A stretch of DNA of 43,987 nt from Phycisphaera sp. TMED9 (GCA_002167845.2 NHBO02000079.1:60268-104254), one strand, 5' to 3'; positions 1 through 9,715 are shown, numbered from the stretch's first letter. Numbers and translations are program-made. The notes: generated by a model not told the origin, from the letters alone.

Positions 1-40
1 GGGCGGCGACTCGGCCCTCGGTCGGACTACCTGGTTCGAT

Positions 41-1714
41 TCATCCAGGGCGACCGCTGGGGCGTCCGGTCTTCTTCGCCGGAGCTCCAGATGGTTTTCC
101 GGTCGACCCCGTTCCGGGCTTGCCGCTCGCCGCACCTGACGGCTTGCCACCACCCGACCATGGGTTGCCGGTGGAGACCGGAGCCTCGATCTCGACGCTG
201 ATCTCACCGGGCGTCGGACGACGCAAGAGCACGTTCTCTCCGGGCTCGAGTCCTTCGAGCACTTCGACCTCCATCTCACTCGATCGGCCGATCTTCACCG
301 CTCGCTGCGCGAAGCCTCGTTCATCAGGAACATAGACGAAGGCGATCGGCCCCTTTCGGAAGACCGATTGGATCGGGACCGAGATGGCATCCTCGACCTT
401 GCCGAGAACGATCTCGCCTCGACATCGCATGGATGGCTTGAGCCCCAGTGAAGGGTCGGCGTCCAGCAGGACGCGAACGGTGTAATCGCGACGATTGGGG
501 TCCCGCCATCCACCGCTCTCCGCCAGCACGCTCACTTTGAGCACCGAAGCCGGAATCGCGGTACCGGGAAGGGAGTCGCTGTAGATGACGGCAGGCTGGC
601 CTTCGCGAACCCGACCACTCAGTGCTTCACCGACCTTGAGGCTGGCGATCATCCGACTGGTGTCCGGAAGAATCATCACCAGTTCGTTCTGGCGAAGTTC
701 CGTGCCCACCTGCGGCGGCGGCTCGTTGTCCCGACCCCGTCGCTCGCCACTCGACAGGCTCGATGCATACACCACCAGGCCGTCGCTCGGCGCAGCGATT
801 ATGCACGCTTCAAGCTGGTCCTTGAGATCCTGAAGACGTTCGCGAGCGGACTCCCGCTTGAACCGGACGCTCTCGACATCCGCTTCGATCTTCACGATCT
901 CCGCCTCGTGACGCTGGCGAACCCGTCCTTTTTCGGCGCGGCTCTGCTCGACCGCGGACTTGTTCGTGGCCAGTTCCATCTTGATCGTGTAGTCCTCGTA
1001 GACCTGCTTGGCGAGTTCCGCCTCCTTGACCCGAGCTTCCGATTCGATCATCGCGATGCGGTCCCGTTCGTACTCATCGAGCGCGAGGAATCCTTTCTCG
1101 ACGAGTTTGCGTCCGTCTTCGGCCCGCTTCACAAGCCGATCTCGATTGATCGTCGCGGTCTGGATCTCCAGGTCGAGCTTCTGTCGCGCCGTGACCACGC
1201 CACCCTCTTCCCAGGCCTGCATTGCCAACTGGGCGATCTCGATTTCAAGATCCGCCTTCTCGAGGTCACTGGCCATCGTCGAATTGCGGATCGCGAGCGA
1301 TTGCTCCGCCGCGATGACCGAACTCTCGGCGGTCTGCACCTTGTCCTCGCTGTCCTTGATCTGATTGATCAACTCGTCATCGGCGATTCGAAGGACGACA
1401 TCACCCTCGTGAACGAACGTCCCTTCGCCGACGATTTCCGTGATCACCGCTCGCGTCTCGAGCAGATTCCGGATCTCCACCTGACGTTCCGTGGTCAACT
1501 CGCCACTGACGGGGATGACGATCTGAAAGTCGCCGCGAGCGACGGTGTGGATCTGAGATGCATCGATCGATGACTCGGCCGGTTCCGCCCCGCCCAGCGA
1601 GACGATCACCGCGGTCCCGACGACCACCACCGCAACGACGGCGATCACGGTCGACAGGATCTTGCCTTGACGACGACGGACGGAAGATGCATGGAGCGAA
1701 TTTCGGAAGAGCAT
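41..1714 (-). CDS. HlyD-family efflux adaptor (periplasmic/membrane fusion protein)
   Basis: A 557-residue membrane fusion protein, probably linking an inner-membrane exporter (ABC or RND) to an outer-membrane channel. One N-terminal membrane anchor (about residues 19-40, rich in V, A and I) is followed by a barrel-sandwich half, a long charged alpha-helical coiled-coil hairpin (about 100-280) and a beta-barrel with C-terminal domain containing Ile-Ala-Ala-Pro-Ser-Asp-Gly-like lipoyl text. The last 40 or so residues are a low-complexity Gly/Pro/Ser/Lys tail. The frame stays open another 110 codons upstream, but that text is Arg/Pro/Ser-rich with no domain. I chose the ATG before LFRNSLHAS because it leads straight into the anchor and has AGAGG about 10 bases upstream. 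No transporter gene is adjacent; partners may lie left of the window. The TolC-like gene at 23873 could serve as channel, but that is inference. Confidence 0.85.
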   Translation of the reverse strand: MLFRNSLHASSVRRRQGKILSTVIAVVAVVVVGTAVIVSLGGAEPAESSIDASQIHTVARGDFQIVIPVSGELTTERQVEIRNLLETRAVITEIVGEGTFVHEGDVVLRIADDELINQIKDSEDKVQTAESSVIAAEQSLAIRNSTMASDLEKADLEIEIAQLAMQAWEEGGVVTARQKLDLEIQTATINRDRLVKRAEDGRKLVEKGFLALDEYERDRIAMIESEARVKEAELAKQVYEDYTIKMELATNKSAVEQSRAEKGRVRQRHEAEIVKIEADVESVRFKRESARERLQDLKDQLEACIIAAPSDGLVVYASSLSSGERRGRDNEPPPQVGTELRQNELVMILPDTSRMIASLKVGEALSGRVREGQPAVIYSDSLPGTAIPASVLKVSVLAESGGWRDPNRRDYTVRVLLDADPSLGLKPSMRCRGEIVLGKVEDAISVPIQSVFRKGPIAFVYVPDERGFAQRAVKIGRSSEMEVEVLEGLEPGENVLLRRPTPGEISVEIEAPVSTGNPWSGGGKPSGAASGKPGTGSTGKPSGAPAKKTGRPSGRPG

Positions 1715-2028
1715 GACGAGATCGACCTCTTGCTGGATGGGAAGGACGGCTGAACGACCCCTCGGTGGCCTTGAGCAGCCGACACCGTTGAGTTCTTGTA
1801 CCGGGCCACGGGGCCGATAGATGCATTGGAGCCTCGGTTGGAGGCTGGAACAGACCCTGAAGCCTACCTCAACGGCCGATGACATCACGGATTCGAGCCG
1901 GGGAACGGGTGGATTCACGGGGAAACGCCGGGTCCCCTTCGATTCAATCGGAACGTGGAGAAGTCCCCATTGAATCTTCTCACGCCCGAGTGACGATCCT
2001 GAGGCGGCGAGCACGCTACCTTCCGCAG
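1715..2028. other. Intergenic region between divergent genes, with two dyads
   Basis: This 314-bp gap separates the divergent HlyD-like and DMT permease genes and should hold both promoters. I see no convincing gene in it. It holds a small hairpin at 1830-1846 (AGCCTC, 5-base loop, GAGGCT) and a perfect 8-bp inverted repeat, listed separately. I could not assign -35/-10 boxes with confidence. Confidence 0.5.
1941..1976. repeat. Perfect 8-bp inverted repeat upstream of the permease gene
   Basis: GATTCAAT at 1941-1948 and its exact complement ATTGAATC at 1969-1976 are separated by 20 bases, 53 bp before the permease start. The spacing of about two helical turns centre to centre suits a dimeric regulator's operator. 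It is AT-rich relative to its surroundings. Regulatory function is inference. Confidence 0.45.
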
Positions 2029-2967
2029 ATGCGCCTGACGCCACTGACCGCCGATCTTCTCATGCTCATCGCCGCGGCGATCTGGGGATTCGGGTTCATC
2101 GCCCAAAAAGAGGCCATGGATGAGGTCGGGCCCCTGACCTTCAATGCCGTCCGCTTCGCGATCGGTGCCCTCGCCGTGGCTCCCCTGCGACTCTTCATTC
2201 CACGGGTCAAGCCCGCCCCCACCCCGGAGGGACGGCGTGCCGAACGATCACTCCTGATTCGTGGATCGATTCTGCTCGGGCTGGTCGTCGCCCTCGCGTC
2301 CGCATTCCAGCAGTGGGGAATCGTTGGAACCGATGCGGGACCGGCTGGATTCATCACCGGGCTTTATGTCGTCTTCACGCCGTTGGTCGGCTTGTTGATC
2401 GGCATCCGAACCGGACTCGCCACCTGGCTGGGGTGCGGCCTTGCCGTCGTGGGAATGTGGTTTCTCGGCGTGAAGGCTGATACCGGTGGATTTCAGATCG
2501 ACATTCCGTCACTGCTGGTCCTGCTCGGCGCGGTCGGCTGGGCGGTGCAGGTACAGATCGTCGGTCGGTACTCACCAAAGACCGACCCGATCGAACTCAC
2601 CGTGCTTCAGTTCACGGTTGTCGCCATCACCACTTTCATCGCGGCCCTTCTGATCGAAGGGCCAGAACAGGCCCTTGGCATCGGCCGAGCCCTTCGCGAG
2701 GCGACCTGGGAGATCCTCTATTCCGGAGTCCTCGCGATCGGCGTCGCCTTCTTCCTTCAGATCGTCGCCCAGCGAAAGTCTCCCCCGGCTCACGTGGCGA
2801 TCCTGCTGAGCCTCGAAGCGGTGTTCGCCGCACTTGGTGGATGGTGGTTGCTGGGCGAGACCTACGACGAACGAACCATGATCGGGTGCGGGTTCATGTT
2901 GGCCGGGATCGTCGCCAGCCAGCTTCCCCGATTCGTCGGCCGAAGAGCTCCAATATCCCAGCCATGA
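2029..2967 (+). CDS. DMT superfamily permease (two EamA domains)
   Basis: A 312-residue inner-membrane transporter with about ten hydrophobic segments in two homologous EamA halves. The first half opens with IWGFGFIAQKEA, a typical EamA start, and the second has the matching VGWAVQVQIVGRY segment followed by a C-terminal half ending ALGGWWLLGE, the usual helix-9/10 text of the family. Known members export amino acids, metabolites or nucleotide precursors; the substrate cannot be read from the sequence. The frame extends 50 codons upstream, but that part is hydrophilic and crosses an inverted repeat, so I took the ATG immediately before the first membrane segment. The gene stands alone, 69 bp before the next gene on the same strand. 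Confidence 0.9.
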   Translation: MRLTPLTADLLMLIAAAIWGFGFIAQKEAMDEVGPLTFNAVRFAIGALAVAPLRLFIPRVKPAPTPEGRRAERSLLIRGSILLGLVVALASAFQQWGIVGTDAGPAGFITGLYVVFTPLVGLLIGIRTGLATWLGCGLAVVGMWFLGVKADTGGFQIDIPSLLVLLGAVGWAVQVQIVGRYSPKTDPIELTVLQFTVVAITTFIAALLIEGPEQALGIGRALREATWEILYSGVLAIGVAFFLQIVAQRKSPPAHVAILLSLEAVFAALGGWWLLGETYDERTMIGCGFMLAGIVASQLPRFVGRRAPISQP

Positions 2968-3036
2968 TGAGGCTTTTCGTGGCTCAAACGCCTGATTCGA
3001 CGTCGGAGGATCCCGTCGTACCACTACAGTGGAGAC

Positions 3037-6000
3037 ATGGAATTCGGTCGTGATCAGCCTCGAGGAATTCACCGATGGGCCGCTGCCCTGATCTTGCTGG
3101 GCACTGCATCGGCGTGGGCTGCCGGATTCACCCAATCCGACGATGCGGTTGTTCCGGATGATGCCATTCACGCAGGTGTTCCACCCGCGAGCGACGTGGT
3201 CGACTTCAATCGTGACGTTCGACCGATCCTGGTCGCTCGATGTTTCGTCTGTCATGGCCCCGATGAATCCACGCGGAAGCGAGGACTCCGGCTCGATCTC
3301 CGAGATGGTGCCATCGCACCTGCGAAGCCGGGACGAGATCCCGCGATCATTCCCGGCGATGCCGAGCGAAGCCTGCTCATCGAGCGGATCACCGATCACC
3401 TTGATCCGATGCCGCCCTCGGGAGAACCACTGACCGCGGCGGAGATCGAGACGCTTCGTCGTTGGGTCGATGACGGCGCGGAGTACGCCGGCCATTGGTC
3501 ATGGGAACCCGTCGGTGATCCGACTCCGCCTGTGATCGCACCCGAGCGTCAGAGACTCATCCGAACCGACATCGATCGCTTCATCAATGGTGCCTTGGAA
3601 AAGGCCGATCTTGACCCATCCGGCGACGCCACAGCGGCTCGCCAGGTGAGACGGCTTTCCTACGACCTGGTCGGCCTGCCGCCGGACCCGGCGATCGTCG
3701 AAGCCTTCGAAGCCGATCCGAGCGAAGCGCATTGGAACCGACTGGTCGAGCGGTATCTTGCCTCGCCCGGTTTCGGAGAACGATGGGGGCGACACTGGTT
3801 GGACCTCGTTCGCTACGCCGAGACCTGCGGTCATGAGTTCGACTACCCCATCCGCGAGGCGTGGCGATACCGCGACTGGGTGATTCGCGCTCTGAACGAA
3901 GATCTTCCCTATGACCGGTTCGTTCGGGAGCAGATCGCCGGTGATCTGCTCGACCCTCGGATCAACCCTGCGGATGGAACCAACGAGAGCGTGGTGGGCA
4001 CCGGCTTCTGGTACTTCCATCAGGCGGTACACGCACCGACCGATGTCACTCAGGATCAGTCCGATCGGATCGCAAATCAGCTTGAAGTTCTCGGGCAGGG
4101 CTTTCTCGGCCTCACCGTCGCGTGCGCCCGTTGCCATGATCACAAGTTCGACGCCATCTCGACCCGAGACTATTACGCGCTCTCCGGATACATGCAGTCG
4201 ATGCATCAGGGGTACGCCTATCAGGATCCGGGTGGCATGATCAAGGCTGCGGTCGCCCGGCTGGCCGAGGACGAATCCGAATCGACCGAGCCCCCGCCCA
4301 TCGAACCAGTGGTGCTCGCCTCCTATCTCAAGGCAGCCTCGGACGCTCGCGAACTTGCATCGTCCTCAATGATCGCCGACCAGCGAGGGCTTGACCCCGA
4401 ACTCCTCGCACGATGGATCACGGTGTTCGAGGAAGAAGACTGGCAGAGCCCGGAACATCCGTGGCATCCCTGGCTCGTGCTCGGTCATCAGCAGGGAATC
4501 GAATCCGAGGATGTTCGGAGACCGTTGCTGGCCACGATCGACCGCGAAACCGACGATTCCGCGACCATCCTGGAGTCGTTCGATCGGTCATCGCCTGACT
4601 TGCGGTGGTATTCAACGGGATGGGCGTGGAATGATCGCGGCGACGATCGGCCAGCACCGACCACATCAGGCACCCTGGCCAGCGACACGCTCGAACCACG
4701 ACTTCAGGGGACCCTGCGCAGCGAGACCTTCACGCTCGACCAGCGGTTCCTTCACTGGCGGGTTCGTGGAACCGGCGAAGGCGCCCGGATCCGACTGGTC
4801 GTTGAAGGCATGGTGATGGATGAATTCAATGCGCTGTTGTTCTCCGGTTACCGGCAGGACGTCGCCACCAAGAATGGATGGCGTCACGTGGTCATGGACA
4901 CCAGGCTGCAGCCCGGGTGCCGCGCCCACCTCGAGCTGATCGATGATGGTCCGGGCCGACTCGAAGTGGATGCGATCTGGATGAGTGACCACGGAGGTCG
5001 CGCTCCCTCGATCATCAAACGGCCGGAGTGGATCGACTCGGCCCGTGCCGGCGACCGAGACCGATTCGCCCTTGAATTCGCACGAGTCGCGTCGGAGCGG
5101 ACCCGAGACGGCGAAGATGGCGTCGTCCTTCGAGCCCCTCTGATCGCCGCTGGCCTCTGGGGCGCCGACCTCGCGGCCGCGGACGCCGCCCGAGATCAAC
5201 GAACTCTCGAGCTCGATCGACGGAGAGTGGTCGCGGACGCCGTGCCGAATCCTCGTCGCGTACTGGCCGCCAACGAAGGAAGTGGCGTGGACCAGCCGAT
5301 CTACGTTCGCGGATCGCACAAGACCTCCGGCGAGATCGCGACTCGTTCCTTCATCGAGTCGATCGCAAAGGACCCGGCTTCACCGCCGGTTGACGGCTCC
5401 GGTCGACTTCAACTCGCCGATGCCATCCTCGACGAGACGAACCCGCTTCCCGCTCGGGTGTTCGTCAATCGCGTGTGGCACCATCTCTTCGGACGGGGGC
5501 TGGTCTCCACCACGGACGACTTCGGCGGCCTGGGAACCATGCCGTCACACCCGGAGTTGCTCGATCACCTCGCCACCCGATTCCAATCCGATTGGTCCAT
5601 CAAGAACCTGATTCGCTCGATCGTGACGTCGAGCGTGTATCGGCGTTCAAGCATGGCGACTCCGGAAACCACGACTCGCATGCTGACGGTCGATCCCCAG
5701 AACGAGCTTCTCGCGATCGCACCGATCCGACGGCTTCAAGCGGAAGCCATCCGAGATGCGCTCCTCGCGGTCAGCGGTCGGCTCGTCGATCAGGTCGGTG
5801 GACCGCCGATCGCGACGCACCTGACGCCCTTCATGACCGGCCGGGGAAGGCCCGGGGGAAGCGGCCCGATGGACGGCGGCGGACGGCGGAGCCTGTATCT
5901 CGAAGTCCGGCGGAACTTCCCTGATCCGATGCTGACCGCCTTCGATCAACCTCCACCGAGCACCACGGTGGGAACTCGGAATGTCTCGAACGTTCCCGCC

Positions 6001-6261
6001 CAGTCGCTCGTATTCCTGAATGATCCACTCGTACATGAACTTGCCGAATTCTGGGCGGTTCGAATCCTCGATGACACCACTCTGGAATCTGATCGTTCCA
6101 GAGCCGACCGGATGTGGCGAACCGCATTCGCCGTCGAACCCTCCGACCGGGATCTCGACGCCATCGTGTCCTTCGTGGCGGCTGGAGACGATCGAAGCGA
6201 ACGCTGGACCGACGTCGCGCATGTCCTCTTCAACACCAAGGCATTCATCTACCTCGACTGA
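3037..6261 (+). CDS. Planctomycete cytochrome protein: PSCyt1 + DUF1549 + DUF1553
   Basis: A 1074-residue exported protein of the planctomycete-specific PSCyt/PSD group. A signal peptide (hydrophobic about residues 13-30) is followed by a PSCyt1 domain with one haem c motif, CFVCH (C69, C72, H73), then DUF1549 (about 175-390) and, after a central beta-rich segment, DUF1553 (about 800-1050, opening with ARVFVNRVWHHLFGRG). A second Cys-x-x-Cys-His, CARCH, lies near residue 362 inside DUF1549 and is usual for the family. The role is not established; it is thought to be extracytoplasmic and is often linked to polysaccharide or sulfated glycan use. The DUF1501 partner begins 12 bp downstream, the standard pairing in this phylum, so the two are probably co-transcribed. 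GGAG precedes the ATG closely. Confidence 0.93.
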   Translation: MEFGRDQPRGIHRWAAALILLGTASAWAAGFTQSDDAVVPDDAIHAGVPPASDVVDFNRDVRPILVARCFVCHGPDESTRKRGLRLDLRDGAIAPAKPGRDPAIIPGDAERSLLIERITDHLDPMPPSGEPLTAAEIETLRRWVDDGAEYAGHWSWEPVGDPTPPVIAPERQRLIRTDIDRFINGALEKADLDPSGDATAARQVRRLSYDLVGLPPDPAIVEAFEADPSEAHWNRLVERYLASPGFGERWGRHWLDLVRYAETCGHEFDYPIREAWRYRDWVIRALNEDLPYDRFVREQIAGDLLDPRINPADGTNESVVGTGFWYFHQAVHAPTDVTQDQSDRIANQLEVLGQGFLGLTVACARCHDHKFDAISTRDYYALSGYMQSMHQGYAYQDPGGMIKAAVARLAEDESESTEPPPIEPVVLASYLKAASDARELASSSMIADQRGLDPELLARWITVFEEEDWQSPEHPWHPWLVLGHQQGIESEDVRRPLLATIDRETDDSATILESFDRSSPDLRWYSTGWAWNDRGDDRPAPTTSGTLASDTLEPRLQGTLRSETFTLDQRFLHWRVRGTGEGARIRLVVEGMVMDEFNALLFSGYRQDVATKNGWRHVVMDTRLQPGCRAHLELIDDGPGRLEVDAIWMSDHGGRAPSIIKRPEWIDSARAGDRDRFALEFARVASERTRDGEDGVVLRAPLIAAGLWGADLAAADAARDQRTLELDRRRVVADAVPNPRRVLAANEGSGVDQPIYVRGSHKTSGEIATRSFIESIAKDPASPPVDGSGRLQLADAILDETNPLPARVFVNRVWHHLFGRGLVSTTDDFGGLGTMPSHPELLDHLATRFQSDWSIKNLIRSIVTSSVYRRSSMATPETTTRMLTVDPQNELLAIAPIRRLQAEAIRDALLAVSGRLVDQVGGPPIATHLTPFMTGRGRPGGSGPMDGGGRRSLYLEVRRNFPDPMLTAFDQPPPSTTVGTRNVSNVPAQSLVFLNDPLVHELAEFWAVRILDDTTLESDRSRADRMWRTAFAVEPSDRDLDAIVSFVAAGDDRSERWTDVAHVLFNTKAFIYLD

Positions 6262-6273
6262 ATCACCGAACCG

Positions 6274-7722
6274 ATGACCACCGACCCTCCAACCTCGCAC
6301 CACTGCGGACGATTCGTCGCCGGCCCCACCAGTCGGCGACAGATGCTTCGTCAAGTGGCCGGCGGATTCGGACTCGCCGCGTTCGCCGCGTTGATGCATG
6401 AGGAGTCGGCCGCCGCCGCGAGCCCATATCGCATCGCCCGAGACGGCATGCTTCCCGAGCCGCACCATGCGCCCAAGGCCACCAGTGTGATCTTCCTCTA
6501 CATGGACGGCGGCCCGGGCCAGATGGACACCTTCGATCCGAAGCCCGTCCTGACCGATCATCACGGCCAGCCCTTCCCGATGAAGAAGGAAGTGACGCAG
6601 TTCGATTCGAACGGAAACTGTCTCGGTACGCCCTGGAAGTTCCGTCCCGGTGGAACCTGCGGAACACCGGTGAGTGATCTGTTCCCGCATGTTCGCGAGA
6701 TGGCCGATGAGCTTCTGGTGGTTCGATCGATGACCTCTCCGTTCAACGAACACACCAACGCCAACTATTTCCTGCATACCGGCCTGGGGCTCGCGGGGCG
6801 ACCGTCAATGGGCGCGTGGGCGACCTACGGACTGGGAAGCGAAAACCGGAACCTGCCTGGATTCGTGGTTCTTGATGGCGGGCTGACTCCACCCGGTGGA
6901 CTGCAGTGCTTCGGCAACAGTTTTCTCCCCGCGACCCATCAAGGCTCGGTGCTCCGCCCGGCCGAAGAAGTGCTCGCCAACGTTCGACCGCGCGATGAAG
7001 TCGATCGACAACGCCGAAAACTGACCCTCGTCGATGCGTTGGACCAGCGAAATCGTGGAGCATCAAGCGATCAGATCGAAAGCGCCATTCGAAACCAGGA
7101 GCTGGCCTTCCGCATGCAGTTCTCCGTTCCCGAAGCGACCAGCATCGACGGCGAGTCGGAGTCGACCCGGCGGATGTACGGCCTGGACGCGGAGTATGAA
7201 CAGACGAAGATCTTCGGTCGCGAGTGCCTTCTCGCCCGCAGGCTCGTCGAGCGCGGCGTTCGATTCATCGAGTGCACCTGCCCTCATGTCGGGGCCGACC
7301 GATGGGATCAGCACGGAAAACTCAAGGAAGGCCACGGAAACAACGCCCGCGCCGTGGATCAACCGATCGGGGCGTTGCTCAAGGATCTGAAACAACGCGG
7401 TCTTCTTGATACGACGCTGGTGATCTGGGGCGCGGAGTTCGGCCGGACCCCGTTCAGCCAGGGATCCGATGGCCGTGATCACAATCAGTATGGATTCAGC
7501 ATGTGGCTGGCGGGTGGTGGCATCGCCGGCGGCCGCACCTTCGGTGCCACCGACGAGTACGGCTACAAGGCGGTCGACCGTCCCGTGGAGATCCATGATC
7601 TGCACGCCACCATGCTGCACCTTCTCGGAATCGACCACGAGCGGCTCACCCACCGATTCGGCGGACGGGACATGCGACTCACCGATGTGCACGGCAAAGT
7701 GATGCACGACTGGATCGGCTGA
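6274..7722 (+). CDS. DUF1501 protein with Tat signal
   Basis: A 482-residue DUF1501 protein, a sulfatase/alkaline-phosphatase-like fold family abundant in Planctomycetota. The N-terminus has a twin-arginine signal, SRRQMLRQ (R21, R22), followed by a weakly hydrophobic Ala/Gly stretch and a short Ala-rich cleavage region, so it should be exported folded. The body has the family landmarks YMDGGPGQMDTFDPKP near residue 70, VIWGAEFGRTP near 385 and GRDHN near 400; these supply the Asp/His residues that resemble metal ligands in the alkaline phosphatase superfamily. Enzymatic activity is not proven for the family. It follows the PSCyt/DUF1553 gene by 12 bp, and the pair is read as a two-gene operon. 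It converges with the acyltransferase gene, only 16 bp away. Confidence 0.93.
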   Translation: MTTDPPTSHHCGRFVAGPTSRRQMLRQVAGGFGLAAFAALMHEESAAAASPYRIARDGMLPEPHHAPKATSVIFLYMDGGPGQMDTFDPKPVLTDHHGQPFPMKKEVTQFDSNGNCLGTPWKFRPGGTCGTPVSDLFPHVREMADELLVVRSMTSPFNEHTNANYFLHTGLGLAGRPSMGAWATYGLGSENRNLPGFVVLDGGLTPPGGLQCFGNSFLPATHQGSVLRPAEEVLANVRPRDEVDRQRRKLTLVDALDQRNRGASSDQIESAIRNQELAFRMQFSVPEATSIDGESESTRRMYGLDAEYEQTKIFGRECLLARRLVERGVRFIECTCPHVGADRWDQHGKLKEGHGNNARAVDQPIGALLKDLKQRGLLDTTLVIWGAEFGRTPFSQGSDGRDHNQYGFSMWLAGGGIAGGRTFGATDEYGYKAVDRPVEIHDLHATMLHLLGIDHERLTHRFGGRDMRLTDVHGKVMHDWIG

Positions 7723-7738
7723 GCGACCGAATCGATGT

Positions 7739-9649
7739 TCACTCCGTCGACGCCACCGTCTTGAGATTTCTTCCGCCGAACTGCTCGAGGCACTCGTTGA
7801 CGGATCGGCCTTGAGCATCCTCGATTTCAAGGTTTGCGCCGTGCGCCGCAAGCACGTCGATCATCGATGCGAAGAAATCGGCGTTCTCGGGAGTCCGAAG
7901 CCCCGTCTTGATCGCCGCGACATGAGCAGGGGTGTGCCCGTGTCGATCTGGAAGATCCGGATCGGCGCCGGCATTCAGCAGCGCTTCCACATCCCCCTTG
8001 TTTCCAGTTCGAACCGCCACGAACAACGCGGTCCGGCCGAACTCGTTTCGGGCATCGAGCGATTCGCATCTCGCGATCAGAATCGGCATCGGATCGTAGA
8101 TCCGCGTCGCCTCCGGCCGTCGAGCCGCATTGTGGAGCGGCGTGTTCCCAAAAGCGTCCCGGATGTCATCGATGTGATCGCAGTCTTCAAGTACGGAAAC
8201 ATCACGGGTCACGTAGGCCTCGACGAGAACCGGCGAACCCTGCCGGCCTCGGTCGAACTGGAGCATCGCACCGAGCAACAACGCGATGACTCCGATCAAG
8301 ACGGTGGTGGGCGCGGAGACTCGAATGAGGTTCAGAATCGAGAAGTCGGCTTCGCCCGGATCGGACCGGGACTTTCTCCGTCCCATGAAGAAGTCACCGA
8401 GCCATCCGTAGCGGACGAACGTGTTGTACGACCAGTAGATGATGACGGTGGAAACGACGAGGACCACATAGCTCTTGAACAACGAGCTTCCCCACTCGAT
8501 CTGTTGTGCGAGGTACGAGAGTTTGAAGGTGATCGGAAGGTGGACGAAGTAGACCCAGTAGGCCGAATCCGCGAGATAGCGGATCGCGGGGCGGCCCTTG
8601 TTCAGGTAGCGGTGAGCAAGTCCGATGAAGGCGATGCAGAGCGTCCAGCACAGGGCCGCTCGAATGAACGCCATCACGACCTTGTCGATGCCGCCGTGAA
8701 AAATCCCCTCGCCGTGCAGAACCGGCGCAGCGAAACTGGCGGTGGTGGTTTCGAACACCGTCCAGGTCGTCACGTCGGTGACCACCGGCGCCGCGAGGTC
8801 GATCCTTGTGGTCGGCATCGCCACGAGGAAGAGGAACGGAAACGAGATCGCGATCAGAAACCAGGCGTTCTTCGCCATGTCGGCGAGGAGATGCCGATTG
8901 ACATAGAGCCCGGCGCCGAAGAGGTAGAAGGCGAGATAGAACGTCAGATCGAGGAGGGGGACATTGAAACCGCTCGGCGGAAGAAAGATGCTGACGATCA
9001 GGTACTGAAACGGAAAACTGATGATCGCGAGCGCGAGAAATCCCCAACGGGTTCCCGCGGTCATCCGCATCGCCGCGTCAGCGCCGGGAATTCGGTTGAT
9101 GCCCAGACGAAGGAACACCGGGCGAATCAGGAAATGTGCCGCGTAGAAGATCAGGAGATAGAACAGGAACCAGTAGTGAATCAACCCGTCCTTGATTCCG
9201 GGAACGTCGTCGAGCGTTCCAAACAGGAACACGGAACGGAATCGCTCCGGAAAGTTCATGCCCTCGAAAGTACTGTTGTAGTAGTTGCCGCCACCGCCGT
9301 TCATCAGGAGAAGATGAACCGGCATGAGGATCAGGATTCCAGCCACGAACGGAATGAAGATCCGCTTGAATCGATCGCTCACGAGGTACCGGTAGCTCTT
9401 CCGGTCGATCACCAGCTGTGCGAAGAACCCCGCCATCAGGAAGAAGAGCTGCATCCGGAAGAGATGGATGAAGCTCAAGAACTGAAAGTTGACCTCGTCG
9501 CCGACATATTCCCCGGACCCCCAGAACAACTCGCGTGGCGGCATGAAGAAGATGCAGACGTGCAGGATCAACCCCAGCAGCATCGCTGCCGCCCGGACGA
9601 AGTCGAGATCGTGGTACCGCTCGTTTTGCAACTCTTTCTCCCAAAACAA
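7739..9649 (-). CDS. Acyltransferase-3 family membrane protein with C-terminal ankyrin repeats
   Basis: A 636-residue protein. Residues 1 to about 410 form a ten-or-so-helix acyltransferase-3 (OafA/OpgC-like) domain; it opens with RYHDLDFVRAAAML, has the conserved HxC-type His in the first helix (LILHVCIFF) and YWVYFVHLPI late in the domain. Such enzymes move acyl groups onto periplasmic glycans or lipids. After a further membrane segment (about 450-470), residues about 491-625 carry ankyrin repeats: FGNTPLHNAA, FGRTALFVAV, HGHTPAHVAA and a final degenerate copy. The fusion is unusual. The longest frame begins at a TTG at 9649. A second TTG at 9631, giving MQNERYHDLDF, has GGGAG six bases before it and may be the true start; there is no upstream ATG in frame. 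A hairpin lies upstream at 9716-9734. Confidence 0.85.
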   Translation of the reverse strand: MFWEKELQNERYHDLDFVRAAAMLLGLILHVCIFFMPPRELFWGSGEYVGDEVNFQFLSFIHLFRMQLFFLMAGFFAQLVIDRKSYRYLVSDRFKRIFIPFVAGILILMPVHLLLMNGGGGNYYNSTFEGMNFPERFRSVFLFGTLDDVPGIKDGLIHYWFLFYLLIFYAAHFLIRPVFLRLGINRIPGADAAMRMTAGTRWGFLALAIISFPFQYLIVSIFLPPSGFNVPLLDLTFYLAFYLFGAGLYVNRHLLADMAKNAWFLIAISFPFLFLVAMPTTRIDLAAPVVTDVTTWTVFETTTASFAAPVLHGEGIFHGGIDKVVMAFIRAALCWTLCIAFIGLAHRYLNKGRPAIRYLADSAYWVYFVHLPITFKLSYLAQQIEWGSSLFKSYVVLVVSTVIIYWSYNTFVRYGWLGDFFMGRRKSRSDPGEADFSILNLIRVSAPTTVLIGVIALLLGAMLQFDRGRQGSPVLVEAYVTRDVSVLEDCDHIDDIRDAFGNTPLHNAARRPEATRIYDPMPILIARCESLDARNEFGRTALFVAVRTGNKGDVEALLNAGADPDLPDRHGHTPAHVAAIKTGLRTPENADFFASMIDVLAAHGANLEIEDAQGRSVNECLEQFGGRNLKTVASTE

Positions 9650-9715
9650 AGACGACTTTTCGGTCTTCTTTTAGCAGATTTGGGAGCCCGATGTCCTGCA
9701 TCCGATCGCAACTCA

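Noticed and set aside
1-40. Partial gene at the left edge
   Set aside because: Only 40 bases lie beyond the HlyD-like stop codon, too few to assign anything.
5647-6777. 376-codon minus-strand open frame
   Set aside because: Spans two well-supported plus-strand genes (DUF1553 and DUF1501) on the opposite strand.
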